NCBI GenBank assembly: GCA_012965445.1
Contig: DTSJ01000013.1
Span: 1 to 19,390 of the forward strand
Origin: Candidatus Hydrogenedentota bacterium
Lineage (GTDB): Bacteria; Hydrogenedentota; Hydrogenedentia; Hydrogenedentiales; GCA-2746185
Direction of reading: 5' to 3'
Length of the DNA stretch: 19,390 bases
Below the pieces are notes generated by a model. That model was not told where the DNA came from and did not search any database. It saw only the letters and a program-made list of their open reading frames with translations. The position numbers and the translations under genes were made by a program. Below, piece by piece: positions 1-8,416 of the stretch (the first letter of the stretch is position 1; every line of letters begins with the position of its first letter).

Positions 1-51
1 GAAACTTTCCGTCTTCGATGATCATGTATTTTGCCAATTTGATCATATCTT

Positions 52-81
52 TAGCGGGGGCAGGATTCGAACCTGCGACCT
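52..81 (-). tRNA. tRNA 3' fragment (T arm and 3' acceptor strand only)
   Basis: Read on the minus strand, 76-60 is a perfect T arm: stem GCAGG, loop TTCGAAT, stem CCTGC. It is followed by a seven-base acceptor strand CCCCGCT (59-53) and a discriminator A (52). Bases 81-77 (AGGTC) look like a normal variable loop. Upstream (82 to about 150) I find no anticodon stem-loop with U33, no D arm and no matching 5' acceptor strand AGCGGGG. No CCA is encoded. This is therefore a remnant and not a working tRNA. The pattern is what a tyrosine-recombinase element leaves after inserting into a tRNA gene, but no integrase lies in the window. The amino acid identity cannot be assigned. Confidence 0.6.
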
Positions 82-147
82 TATATGATTGCGGGTCGGG
101 AATCTTCCAGAATAGACATGGAGTTCCTCTGCCCTATAGAGTCTAAT

Positions 148-1173
148 CTAATCTTTGAAAAAGTACTCCAGTAACTCTTTAGGTGTTCCGGCAAAGTCCG
201 TGTATTGGAGGTCGCCGGCGTAGTGTTGTTCTCCTCCGGTGTAGTAGACGATGGTTTTTCCTTGCCAGTAGCAGATTTCGGCATCGGAAGCATTTTTTTC
301 GCGGAGTTCTGCTGGGCGGAGCGGGTGGACTTTATTTTCGGGTTGGTAGGTGACGAAGGGTCGGCCTTTGGGGGCGTCTTGCCAGTTGATGAGGTCTTTG
401 GATCGGGTGATACGGGTTTGGTAGTGGCCTTTTCCGAGGGACTGAAGGTAGAGGGTGTAGTATTGGTCGCCTTCGTAGTATAAGGCCGGGCCGCCGACGT
501 ATTTTTCTACGCCGTAGAGGGCGTCGGGGATTTTTTCCCAGTGAACGAGGTCTTGGGAAGTGTAGTATTTGAAGGTGAAGGTCGGCCATTTGGGGTCGTT
601 GGATTCGACGAGCATGATGAACTGGTCTTTACCACGACATACCGAGACGTTGAAGAATTTCTCGTGGTCATCCGAGTGGAGGACTCGTTTTGGAGGGGTC
701 CAGTTTATGAGATCCTTTGACGAGGTCATTAGGATGTTGCGGATGTTCCATTTTTTTTCGGTACCCCAGTTTCCTGCGAAGACGTAGACGGTGTCTTTCC
801 AGACGAAGGTCATGCCGAGGCCGTGTCCTATGAGGGGAGTGGAGACGATGCGGTCGGCGGCCATGTCGCGGATTCGTATTTCATCGCGGGTGAAGTGTGA
901 GCCGTCTTTATCGTCGGGGTGTTCCCATTGTTTTTGCCAGGATTCCATGAGGTAGAGTTTTTCTTTGAAGACGAATGGGGTTACTTCAACGAGGGGGGAT
1001 TCGAGTTTCGCCCAATTTTGGAGCGGGGGTTGCCATATAGAGTCGTCATATGAGAATCTACTGGGAGATCTGTTGATGATGTCCCCTCCGACCGTCACAT
1101 TTTGCAGATCTGCGTAAAGCATTGAGGCGGGCAGGAACAGACAGAGAAGAATCAAGAATCTAAGAGTATTCAT
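148..1173 (-). CDS. Secreted beta-propeller glycoside hydrolase-like protein (GH43/GH32/GH117/GH130 fold group)
   Basis: The 341-residue product starts with a signal peptide (hydrophobic residues 5-19, likely cleavage after A21), so it is probably periplasmic or secreted. The rest reads as a five-bladed beta-propeller of the GH43/GH32 type. The blade motif S-x-D-L-x-x-W occurs three times (152-158 SKDLINW, 206-212 SQDLVHW, 258-264 SKDLINW). The first blade has the common 'TPFVFKEKLYLMES' pattern (65-78), and the last has D298 followed by 'YYTGGEQHY' (310-318). The fold implies glycan binding or hydrolysis, but I cannot assign catalytic acids or a substrate. The start is the ATG at 1173 with a weak AAAGG ribosome site. 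It is divergent from the PSCyt1 gene with 90 bases between. The coding strand is rich in A and C, because the G/T-rich plus strand is the template. The stop is TAG. Confidence 0.7.
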   Translation of the reverse strand: MNTLRFLILLCLFLPASMLYADLQNVTVGGDIINRSPSRFSYDDSIWQPPLQNWAKLESPLVEVTPFVFKEKLYLMESWQKQWEHPDDKDGSHFTRDEIRIRDMAADRIVSTPLIGHGLGMTFVWKDTVYVFAGNWGTEKKWNIRNILMTSSKDLINWTPPKRVLHSDDHEKFFNVSVCRGKDQFIMLVESNDPKWPTFTFKYYTSQDLVHWEKIPDALYGVEKYVGGPALYYEGDQYYTLYLQSLGKGHYQTRITRSKDLINWQDAPKGRPFVTYQPENKVHPLRPAELREKNASDAEICYWQGKTIVYYTGGEQHYAGDLQYTDFAGTPKELLEYFFKD

Positions 1174-1216
1174 GGATAACCTTTAGGGGCAAGGAATATG
1201 AATGCCGATTCGTAGA

Positions 1217-1225
1217 TGATATACT
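1217..1225 (+). promoter_or_regulatory. Candidate extended -10 promoter for the PSCyt1/DUF1501 pair
   Basis: TGATATACT matches an extended -10 element (TG-n-TATACT, five of six to TATAAT) and lies 38 bases before the ATG at 1264. No convincing -35 was seen at the usual distance. It sits in the 90-base divergent spacer with the glycosidase-like gene. Confidence 0.3.
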
Positions 1226-1263
1226 AATGTTCTGGACGGTTCATATTCGATTGGAATGGTGGT

Positions 1264-3657
1264 ATGAAGGCTTATCTTACTGCGTTTGCGGTGATTGTCG
1301 CTGCGGCGGTTTCGGTGCCGGGTTGGGCTGAAGATCGCATATCGTTTAACCGCGATATCAAACCGATTCTGTCTAATAACTGTTTTCAGTGTCACGGGCC
1401 GGACGCAAGGGCGCGGAAGCGGCGACCTCGGTTCGACACATTCGAGGGTGTGACGGCGATTACGCGATTCAACAAGTATCCGGCAGTGCCGGGGGATCCT
1501 TCTGCCAGCGAGATTGTTAAGCGAATTACTTCGGATGATCCCGAGTATCGGATGCCCGCGATAGAGTCGGGGAAATCATTGACCCCTGAGCAGATCGCGT
1601 TGATGACGCAGTGGATCGCCGAGGGCGCGGAGTATGAGAAACACTGGTCTTATATTGCGCCCGAGAAGTCGGTATTGCCCGCCGTGTCGGACGATTCGTG
1701 GGTCGAAAACGAGATAGACTCGTTTGTTTTGGCGCGGCTCGATACGGAAAATTTGATTCCTTCGGAAACAGCGGATAGAGCTACTTTGATTCGTCGGGTG
1801 ACACTTGATTTGACGGGTCTGCCGCCGACTCCGGGGGAAGTGCGAAACTTTTTGAAGGACAGGCGGAAGGGATCCTATGAACGGTTGGTTGATCACCTGC
1901 TGGATTCTCCGGCTTATGGCGAGCGTTGGGCGCAGATGTGGCTGGATTTGGCGCGCTATGCTGATACAAAGGGCTACGAGAAAGACGGCAATCGTACGAT
2001 CTGGAAATTTCGAGATTGGGTAATCAAGGCGTTGAATGAGAACATGCCGTATACGCAGTTTACAATTGAGCAGATTGCGGGAGATCTGCTGGAAAATCCC
2101 ACCGAGGACCAGATAATTGCGACAGCATTTCATCGGAACACGATGAACAATGACGAGGGCGGCACGGACGACGAGGAATTCCGAAACGCAGCGGTTGTTG
2201 ATCGCGTAAATACGACGATGCAGGTCTGGATGGGTACGACAATTGGATGCGCGCAATGTCACGCGCACAAGTATGACCCGATTTCGATGAAGGACTATTA
2301 CAGTCTATTCGCTTTTTTTAATCAGTCCGCGGATGTGGACAATCCGGATGAGCGACCGACGTATTGGCATGCTACCGAAGAGGAGAAGGCTGCCAAGACC
2401 CGGATAGATGCGAATTTGAAGCAGGTGAACAAGGATTTGAAGCGACTCGATGAGGCAATTAAAGCAGCCTCAAACGACGAGGAGAAGACAACCCTCGGGG
2501 AAGAACGAAAAGTTGCAGATCGGTTAAAGCGTAAGTCTGAAAGTGAACGTGGCAAGTTGTCGGCCAACGTGATCTTGCGTACTCCGATTATGAAGGAGTT
2601 GGTCGAAGACGAGCGGCGAACGACGCACATTCTGTCGCGCGGGAATTTCCTGAATCCGGGCGACGAAGTTACCGCGGATACGCCTGAAACATTCGCGTCG
2701 TTTCCGGACAATGTGCCGCGGAATCGATTGGGCCTGGCGAAGTGGCTGGTGTCGGAAGAGAATCCATTGACCGCGCGGGTGACTGTGAATCGCTATTGGG
2801 AGCAGTTTTTCGGCACCGGACTGGTTTCGACGAGCGAGGAATTTGGCAATCAGGGGGCATGGCCTAGTCATCCTGAGCTGCTGGACTGGCTGGCGGTCGA
2901 GTTTATGGAAAACGACTGGAATCTCAAGAATCTTTGTAAGATGATCGTGATGTCGTCGACCTATCGTCAGCGATCTTACATGTCGCCTCAGATGATTGAG
3001 CGTGATCCGAACAATGAGCTGCTGGCGCGCGGGCCTCGAATACGGTTGGACGCCGAAGTGTTGCGTGATCAGGCATTGGCGGTGAGCGGTCTACTGAGTG
3101 CGAAAATGTACGGGCCGTCGGTAAAGCCTTTCCAGCCTGATGGTGTGTGGCAGGTGGTCTACAGCGGCGACGAATGGAAGATGAGCGAGGGTGAGGACAA
3201 GTATCGACGCGGGCTATACACCTACTGGCGGCGAACCGCGCCCTATCCTTCCATGATGGCTTTTGATGCTTCCTCGCGGGAGGTCTGTACGATTCGACGG
3301 ATTCGGACGAATACTCCGCTTCAGGCGTTGGTGACGTTGAACGACCCGGTGTATGTGGAAGCCGCTCAGGCGATGGCACGGCGGGTGCTGGATGAGGCGA
3401 AACGGAAACTGGATAAGCGAGTGGGATTTGCGATGACGGTCGCTTTGGGGCGAGAAGCGTCGGATGCGGAAATCGCGCGATTGAGTGAGTTATACTCCGA
3501 GGTATTGGAAGAGTTTTCCGCCAATGAGGAGAATGCAGCTTTGATCGCCACTTCGTTTCTGGGGCCGGCGCCGGGCTATGCAATTGATGAGCTTGCGGCC
3601 TGGACTGTAGTGTGCAACGCGATTATGAACCTTGATGAATTCTTGACGAAACGATAG
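1264..3657 (+). CDS. Exported PSCyt1-DUF1549-DUF1553 protein (planctomycete cytochrome type)
   Basis: The 797-residue product has a signal peptide (about 1-22, cleavage after GWA). Next comes a PSCyt1 haem-c motif C40-F-Q-C43-H44 in the usual setting 'DIKPILSNNCFQCHGPD'. A DUF1549 (PSCyt2) domain covers about 140-360 and contains the family's second CxxCH (C329-A-Q-C332-H333, followed by AHKYDPIS). A charged segment, probably coiled coil, runs about 375-430. DUF1553 (PSD1) runs about 480-755 and ends in the typical 'NAIMNLDEFLTKR'. Such proteins are very common in planctomycetes and relatives, usually paired with DUF1501. Their exact reaction is not established; extracytoplasmic redox or polymer breakdown is proposed. 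The ribosome site before the ATG is weak. It lacks the extra lectin-like insert that makes many relatives longer. The stop TAG overlaps the ribosome site of the next gene. Confidence 0.88.
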   Translation: MKAYLTAFAVIVAAAVSVPGWAEDRISFNRDIKPILSNNCFQCHGPDARARKRRPRFDTFEGVTAITRFNKYPAVPGDPSASEIVKRITSDDPEYRMPAIESGKSLTPEQIALMTQWIAEGAEYEKHWSYIAPEKSVLPAVSDDSWVENEIDSFVLARLDTENLIPSETADRATLIRRVTLDLTGLPPTPGEVRNFLKDRRKGSYERLVDHLLDSPAYGERWAQMWLDLARYADTKGYEKDGNRTIWKFRDWVIKALNENMPYTQFTIEQIAGDLLENPTEDQIIATAFHRNTMNNDEGGTDDEEFRNAAVVDRVNTTMQVWMGTTIGCAQCHAHKYDPISMKDYYSLFAFFNQSADVDNPDERPTYWHATEEEKAAKTRIDANLKQVNKDLKRLDEAIKAASNDEEKTTLGEERKVADRLKRKSESERGKLSANVILRTPIMKELVEDERRTTHILSRGNFLNPGDEVTADTPETFASFPDNVPRNRLGLAKWLVSEENPLTARVTVNRYWEQFFGTGLVSTSEEFGNQGAWPSHPELLDWLAVEFMENDWNLKNLCKMIVMSSTYRQRSYMSPQMIERDPNNELLARGPRIRLDAEVLRDQALAVSGLLSAKMYGPSVKPFQPDGVWQVVYSGDEWKMSEGEDKYRRGLYTYWRRTAPYPSMMAFDASSREVCTIRRIRTNTPLQALVTLNDPVYVEAAQAMARRVLDEAKRKLDKRVGFAMTVALGREASDAEIARLSELYSEVLEEFSANEENAALIATSFLGPAPGYAIDELAAWTVVCNAIMNLDEFLTKR

Positions 3658-3666
3658 GACGTTGTG

Positions 3667-5127
3667 ATGGACGATAACAAATTGGGTCCTCAATGGGAAT
3701 ATATGCGGACGATGACGCGGCGGCACTTTTTGCGTACATCGGGTTCCGGACTCGGCGCGGCTGCCTTGGGATTGCTGTCGAGTCGTTCTGAGAACGGATT
3801 TGCTGAGGGGGTCAACGGATCGCTTCCAATTGGTACTCACTTTGCCCCTAAGGCGAAGCGCGTGATTTATCTGCACATGGCCGGGTCTCCGCCACAACAC
3901 GATATGTTCGATTACAAGCCTGAGTTGGAAAAATGGGACGGCAAGCCTTGTCCAGACCACATGTTTTCGAAGGAACGGTTTCCGTTTATTAAGGGTCATC
4001 CCAAGATTCTGCCAACGCCCTATTCGTTCGATCAGTATGGTCCAGACGGAACGTGGATTTCCGAGTTGCTGCCGGAATTGCAGACGATTGCGGGTGATAT
4101 TACTGTAGTGCGTTCAATGTATACGGAACAATTCAATCATGCGCCTGCGCAGTTGTTCTTATATACGGGTTCACCTTTGTTAGGACGGCCTGCTATGGGC
4201 TCTTGGCTGACATACGGGCTGGGATCTGAGAATGAGAATTTACCGGGTTTCGTCGTGCTTGTGTCCGGCGACAAGACGCCATCAGCAGGAAAGAGCGTAT
4301 GGGGAAGCGGATTTTTGCCGTCGGTGCATCAGGGTGTGCAGTGTCGAAGCGCGGGGGATCCGGTACTGTATTTGTCTGATCCGAAGGGGATGGACCGTTC
4401 GATGCGGCGCAAAACGCTGGATGCGATTCGGGACATCAACGAGATTCATTCGGAGCAGGACGGTGACCCGGAGATCCAGACGCGTATCGCGCAATATGAG
4501 CTGGCGTATCGAATGCAGGTGTCTGTGCCGGAGGTGATGGATATTTCGAAAGAGCCGGAGTCGATTCGCGAAATGTATGGGGCGAATCCGGGCGTTGGAT
4601 CGTTCGCGAATAATTGTCTGCTCGCCCGGCGGCTTGTGGAGCAGGATGTGCGTTTCGTACAGTTGTTCGACTGGGGCTGGGATGTGCATGGGAACGCGAA
4701 GACATCGGATATCATCAATGAGCTTCCAAAGAAGTGCAAGGAGACGGATAAACCGATCACAGCTTTGATTAAAGACCTGAAACAGCGCGGGATGCTGGAC
4801 GAGACTCTGGTGGTGTGGACGGGTGAATTTGGACGCACGGCGATGAACGAAGAGCGCGACGGCTCGAAATTTCTCGGGCGTGATCATCATCCGGGCTGCT
4901 ACACGATTTGGATGGCGGGCGGCGGAATCAAGCAGGGTGGGAATGTCGGGGCTACAGATGAATTCGGCTATGACATCACGGAGACACCCGTACACATACA
5001 TGACCTTCAAGCGACGATGCTGCATACACTCGGAATCAATCATGAGAAGTTGACATATCGTTTCCAGGGGCGAGATTACCGCCTGACAGACGTGCATGGG
5101 CGCGTCGTGCCGGAGTTGCTGGCTTAG
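3667..5127 (+). CDS. Twin-arginine-exported DUF1501 protein
   Basis: The 486-residue product begins with a twin-arginine signal: T17-R18-R19-H-F-L-R followed by a glycine/alanine-rich hydrophobic stretch (about 25-38). The DUF1501 core shows 'NHAPAQLFLYTGSPLLGRP', 'GEFGRT' (386-391) and 'GRDHHPGC' (D406-H407-H408), followed by a 'TDEFGYDITETPVHIHDLQA' tail. DUF1501 is related to the alkaline phosphatase/sulfatase fold, and these acidic and histidine residues would fit a metal site. The substrate is unknown. I place the start at the ATG at 3667 and not the in-frame GTG just before it, because AGGA at 3656-3659 gives a seven-base spacing. Only 9 bases separate it from the PSCyt1 gene, so the two are surely co-translated and likely act together outside the cytoplasm. 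It ends in tandem TAG TAG, 3 bases from the convergent TPR gene. Confidence 0.88.
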   Translation: MDDNKLGPQWEYMRTMTRRHFLRTSGSGLGAAALGLLSSRSENGFAEGVNGSLPIGTHFAPKAKRVIYLHMAGSPPQHDMFDYKPELEKWDGKPCPDHMFSKERFPFIKGHPKILPTPYSFDQYGPDGTWISELLPELQTIAGDITVVRSMYTEQFNHAPAQLFLYTGSPLLGRPAMGSWLTYGLGSENENLPGFVVLVSGDKTPSAGKSVWGSGFLPSVHQGVQCRSAGDPVLYLSDPKGMDRSMRRKTLDAIRDINEIHSEQDGDPEIQTRIAQYELAYRMQVSVPEVMDISKEPESIREMYGANPGVGSFANNCLLARRLVEQDVRFVQLFDWGWDVHGNAKTSDIINELPKKCKETDKPITALIKDLKQRGMLDETLVVWTGEFGRTAMNEERDGSKFLGRDHHPGCYTIWMAGGGIKQGGNVGATDEFGYDITETPVHIHDLQATMLHTLGINHEKLTYRFQGRDYRLTDVHGRVVPELLA

Positions 5128-5130
5128 TAG

Positions 5131-7026
5131 CTAGAGTGTTCTATGGCTGAAGACAGAATAGATCAGGAACTCGATCGCCGGAGCGAATTCAGGATCGATA
5201 TCCAATGCCTGATACGCGTACTTGAGGGCATCTTCTCTATCTCCAAGCTGAAAACGGGTGGCAGCGTAGTTGACCAGCGTGAGCGGATTGTCCGGGTCGA
5301 GTCGGAGGCTTTTCTCAAGGGGTTCCAACGCTGAACCGAAGTCGTTCATATACATAAACATGGTTCCGACATTACTCCAGGTCTGGGCTTTCCGCGGATT
5401 GATTTGCAGCGCTCTGATAAAGCAAAGGCTGGCCGCACGGACATTACCGGCGGCCAAGCTGGCTACGCCCAGATTGCTGTAGGCATCCGCGTGGGATTTA
5501 TCGATGATGACCGCTTTGCGCAAGAGCGCAATTGTTTCCTTCGCCTGCCCCATATCGGAGAGAGTCATTGCGAGGATGTTGAGGGTATCGGGGTTATTCT
5601 CATCGAGGCTTAGTGCGATGCGCAGGATATCCCGGGACTCGCCCAGTTTGTTTACTTCACGATACGCCTGACCGAGGTTGCGCATGTTGTCGACGGAATT
5701 GGGCCGAACGGCCAGCGCAGTCTGCATTGTTTCGATTGCTTTGTCGTGTCGTCCACGAGCCAGGTAGGCCTCGCCGAGATTAGTGAGGGCTACTATATTC
5801 CGGGGGCTGTGTTCTGTCGTATGCGTGAACAGCGTCACACTGTCTTTCCAAAGGCTGGTTTGATGGGTGGCAATACCTGTCAAACCGAGAAGCCAAAGAA
5901 TCGTCGCGACTGCAAACAACGTACGTTTCTTCGAAGCACCCTTGATAACCGTTGCCGCGATAGCGGAAAGGAGTATCGAGAGTCCAATGTAGGCTATATA
6001 CGTGTAACGGTCGGCCATCGCCTGGCCGCCTACTTGTACCAGTCCGATAACGGGAATCAGAACGACTATGAACCATGACCAACCCAGGAGTCCAGCAGGG
6101 TGAACCTTGCGGGCCCGCCAGCAAGCTGCAGTTACTGCGACCAGAACGAATGCGGCGACGACAGGTTTCCAAAGTGGAAGGGAATCCTGGGGATGGGGAT
6201 AAAATGGGAGCATGGGATAGGGAATGAGGAATTTCCAGATATAAATTCCGTAAGAATAGAGCGCATTTGAAATTCGCTCCGTAATCGGGAAAGTGTCGCT
6301 GTCTTGTATCGCGTCTGCGCCTGATTGCGCCCAGATGGTGAGTACGATGTCTGCAATGGCGAGCAGGACAAAGGGAATCTTTTCGAGAAAGAGGAACTTA
6401 GGTTTCGTAGCGGCGTTCCAGCGTTCCAGGGGAAAAAAATCGAGCAGAAGGAGTAGAATTGGCAATGTGATTAGCATGGGTTTTGCCATGAGACTGCTCG
6501 CGTAGAGTGCCAAGGCGATCGCGTACGCGACGTAACCGCCGCGAGCAGCATAGCGATGATAGGCAAGGAGGCATCCGAAGGCGAAGAATGTACTCAGAAC
6601 ATCCTTGCGCTCAGAAATCCACGCGACAGATTCGACGTGCATTGGATGGAGAATAAAGAGCAACGCGACAAAGATACTCAGGGCTTGGCGTTTCGTGTAT
6701 AGCATCATTCCGAGATAGAGCAAAATGCCGTTGAGTCCATGCCAGAGAGCGTTTTCCAGATGAAACGCGCCGGCGTTGAGGTCGAATAGTGAAACATCGA
6801 TTAAATATGAGATCCAGGTGAGTGGAATCCAGTTGGCGAAATAGCTCGTCGTGAAGGCCCATTTCAGCGTCTTTACAGTGAGCCCGTCGTAGACTTGGGG
6901 ATTGTCGTAGATGTAGGCCGCATCGTCATAGTTGACGAACTCGAAGTCGTGGGTCTGCGCGTAGATGAGGGCCGTCAGGCCCAGTATTACGATTGAAACG
7001 GCTATCTCGATACGCATAGAGAGCAT
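5131..7026 (-). CDS. TMTC-like membrane protein with six C-terminal TPRs (putative GT-C glycosyltransferase)
   Basis: With the start at 7026 (MLSMRIEI) the product has 631 residues. Residues 1-400 are a polytopic membrane region resembling TMTC/DUF1736-type GT-C proteins. An N-terminal helix is followed by 'FVNYDDAAYIYDNPQV' (30-45) with D34-D35, where GT-C enzymes keep catalytic acids in the first outer loop. Then come 'NWIPLTW' (65-71) and 'HPMHVESVAWISERKDVLS' (127-145). Residues 410-613 are exactly six 34-residue TPRs. Eukaryotic TMTCs are protein O-mannosyltransferases; transfer of a lipid-linked sugar here is inference. The open frame extends upstream to 7233, but that would overlap the MFS gene and adds a non-membrane, arginine-rich tail, so I reject it. 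No strong ribosome site precedes 7026; the ATG at 7017 is an alternative. It is convergent with DUF1501 (3-base gap) and divergent from the MFS gene. Confidence 0.8.
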   Translation of the reverse strand: MLSMRIEIAVSIVILGLTALIYAQTHDFEFVNYDDAAYIYDNPQVYDGLTVKTLKWAFTTSYFANWIPLTWISYLIDVSLFDLNAGAFHLENALWHGLNGILLYLGMMLYTKRQALSIFVALLFILHPMHVESVAWISERKDVLSTFFAFGCLLAYHRYAARGGYVAYAIALALYASSLMAKPMLITLPILLLLLDFFPLERWNAATKPKFLFLEKIPFVLLAIADIVLTIWAQSGADAIQDSDTFPITERISNALYSYGIYIWKFLIPYPMLPFYPHPQDSLPLWKPVVAAFVLVAVTAACWRARKVHPAGLLGWSWFIVVLIPVIGLVQVGGQAMADRYTYIAYIGLSILLSAIAATVIKGASKKRTLFAVATILWLLGLTGIATHQTSLWKDSVTLFTHTTEHSPRNIVALTNLGEAYLARGRHDKAIETMQTALAVRPNSVDNMRNLGQAYREVNKLGESRDILRIALSLDENNPDTLNILAMTLSDMGQAKETIALLRKAVIIDKSHADAYSNLGVASLAAGNVRAASLCFIRALQINPRKAQTWSNVGTMFMYMNDFGSALEPLEKSLRLDPDNPLTLVNYAATRFQLGDREDALKYAYQALDIDPEFAPAIEFLIYSVFSHRTL

Positions 7027-7128
7027 TCTATTTATTTGCCCGACCCGCGCGCAACCTTTGCGGGCCCTGCTAGTGCGAATGACCTGTAAAGATCCCAGAC
7101 CAACGCGATAGAATTGTGTCATGCTGTC

Positions 7129-7133
7129 GGAGG
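7129..7133 (+). promoter_or_regulatory. Ribosome binding site fixing the MFS start
   Basis: GGAGG lies five bases before the ATG at 7139. It favours that start over the ATG at 7121, which lies upstream of this site and has no comparable one. The 112-base spacer to the divergent TPR gene also holds TAGAAT (7109-7114), a possible -10 with no clear -35. Confidence 0.7.
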
Positions 7134-7138
7134 TCAAG

Positions 7139-8407
7139 ATGTCGCAGGAAAATAGAATATCGAACGAAACGCACCGATGGAATTTCCATCTCTTCGGATG
7201 GGAGGTAGCACTACATAGCGCAGGAGTGCGCATGATCGGGCCGATGGTTCTGATTCCGTTTTTATTCTATGAAGTAGGAATTCACGCGAGCTGGCTGGGA
7301 CTGTTCCCGATTGCGCGGAATATGATGTCGCTGACCGGCCCAATTGGCGCGGCATGGGGAGGAGGTCTTGAGCAAAAGAAGCGGTATTGCATTCGCTGGG
7401 GAATCGTTCATTCGTTACCGTTCGTGCTTGTGCCTGTCGGAATAATTTTCTTTTTCGAACGTCCATCGGTGCTGCTTTGCATTCTGGTGCTCGCGTGGAT
7501 TCTCGCGCATTTGGGCCAGGGGCTTTTTGAGTCGGTCAAGCAGACGGTGATGGTCAACAGCATTCAAGAGGCGTGGTGGGGGCGGATGATGGGCTATCGC
7601 CAAGTAATGACGGCGGTTGTGGGGATTGCTGCGTCGGGGCTTCTTTGGTTGCTGAATAAACATGTTGCGCCTCCGACGAGTTACGTCTATTTGAGTTGGG
7701 CAGGCGTTTTTCTAATGGCTGTTTCGCTGATCATCTTTTCCCAGATTCGCGAGGTACCGGCAGAAAAAAAGCACGTTCGACCCCGAAAGTCATGGCGAAC
7801 GTCCTGGGGGATGGTGGGGCATCTGTGGAGTCGCGAGCGTCCGGTGCGCTGGCTGGTTTACGGGCGCTGGGCGCGCTGTACGGGTATGTTTATCAATACC
7901 TATGTGACGGTCGTGTTTATGGAGCGATGCGGCCTGACGTCGAGCGATATGTGGCTGCCGGTTCTGCTTATTACGATTGCTGAAATCCTGTCGTTTGCAC
8001 TGGCCTCCTGGTTTGTTGATCGAATCGGCGCGAAAACGGCGATGGTGCTGTCGGGTTTTCTGATGGCTGCAAACGCGATTCTCATTATGGTCAGCCCGTC
8101 GATCTGGGGTTTCGTGTTGTTGTTTCCTTTCTTGACGCTTGCCCAAGGGCTTATGCGAAGCGGATGGCCGACGCTGGTAATGAAGATGGCTCCAGTCGAA
8201 GAGCGGGCTGATTACCACGCAGCTGTGAACCTGTCCGTCTTGCCGGGAATGTATCTGGCATTTGCTTCAGGTATCGTGCTGGTAAGATATACCGGTTTCG
8301 ACGTGATATTCTACGTAACGTTGATCGGTAGTCTTCTCGGCTCTCTGTGTTTCTATATCGGTTTGCCGAACACGCGAACCTTGACTGTAGAGGACGGGCT
8401 AAAGTAA
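7139..8407 (+). CDS. Major facilitator superfamily transporter
   Basis: The 422-residue inner-membrane protein has about twelve hydrophobic segments in two halves. They are joined by a basic central loop (about 205-225, rich in K and R) typical of MFS carriers. The second half carries 'SWFVDRIGAKTAMVLSG', matching the MFS loop signature D-R-x-G-x-(K/R) between helices. The substrate cannot be read from the sequence. The start is the ATG at 7139, set by the GGAGG site. The downstream crotonase-like gene begins 9 bases after the TAA stop, so the two form a likely operon. If they share a pathway, an organic acid substrate would be reasonable, but this is inference only. Confidence 0.8.
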   Translation: MSQENRISNETHRWNFHLFGWEVALHSAGVRMIGPMVLIPFLFYEVGIHASWLGLFPIARNMMSLTGPIGAAWGGGLEQKKRYCIRWGIVHSLPFVLVPVGIIFFFERPSVLLCILVLAWILAHLGQGLFESVKQTVMVNSIQEAWWGRMMGYRQVMTAVVGIAASGLLWLLNKHVAPPTSYVYLSWAGVFLMAVSLIIFSQIREVPAEKKHVRPRKSWRTSWGMVGHLWSRERPVRWLVYGRWARCTGMFINTYVTVVFMERCGLTSSDMWLPVLLITIAEILSFALASWFVDRIGAKTAMVLSGFLMAANAILIMVSPSIWGFVLLFPFLTLAQGLMRSGWPTLVMKMAPVEERADYHAAVNLSVLPGMYLAFASGIVLVRYTGFDVIFYVTLIGSLLGSLCFYIGLPNTRTLTVEDGLK

Positions 8408-8416
8408 CGTAATGGC

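Noticed and set aside
19..45. Two TGATCA palindromes 21 bases apart near the left end
   Set aside because: Six-base palindromes are expected by chance in A/T-rich spacer DNA, and no gene start lies beside them.
52..150. A complete tRNA or tmRNA on the minus strand
   Set aside because: Only the T arm and 3' acceptor strand fit. No anticodon loop with U33, no D arm and no 5' acceptor partner were found, and a tmRNA would have to run through the glycosidase-like gene.
1576..2268. 230-residue open frame opposite the PSCyt1 gene
   Set aside because: It has a low-complexity basic composition, no start signal, and is fully antisense to a conserved domain.
4282..5097. 271-residue open frame opposite the DUF1501 gene
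   Set aside because: It is a His/Arg-rich shadow frame without domain motifs, lying fully inside a well-supported gene.
7027..7233. Longer N-terminus of the TPR membrane protein
   Set aside because: It would overlap the start and ribosome site of the divergent MFS gene and puts a basic, cysteine-containing tail before the first helix.
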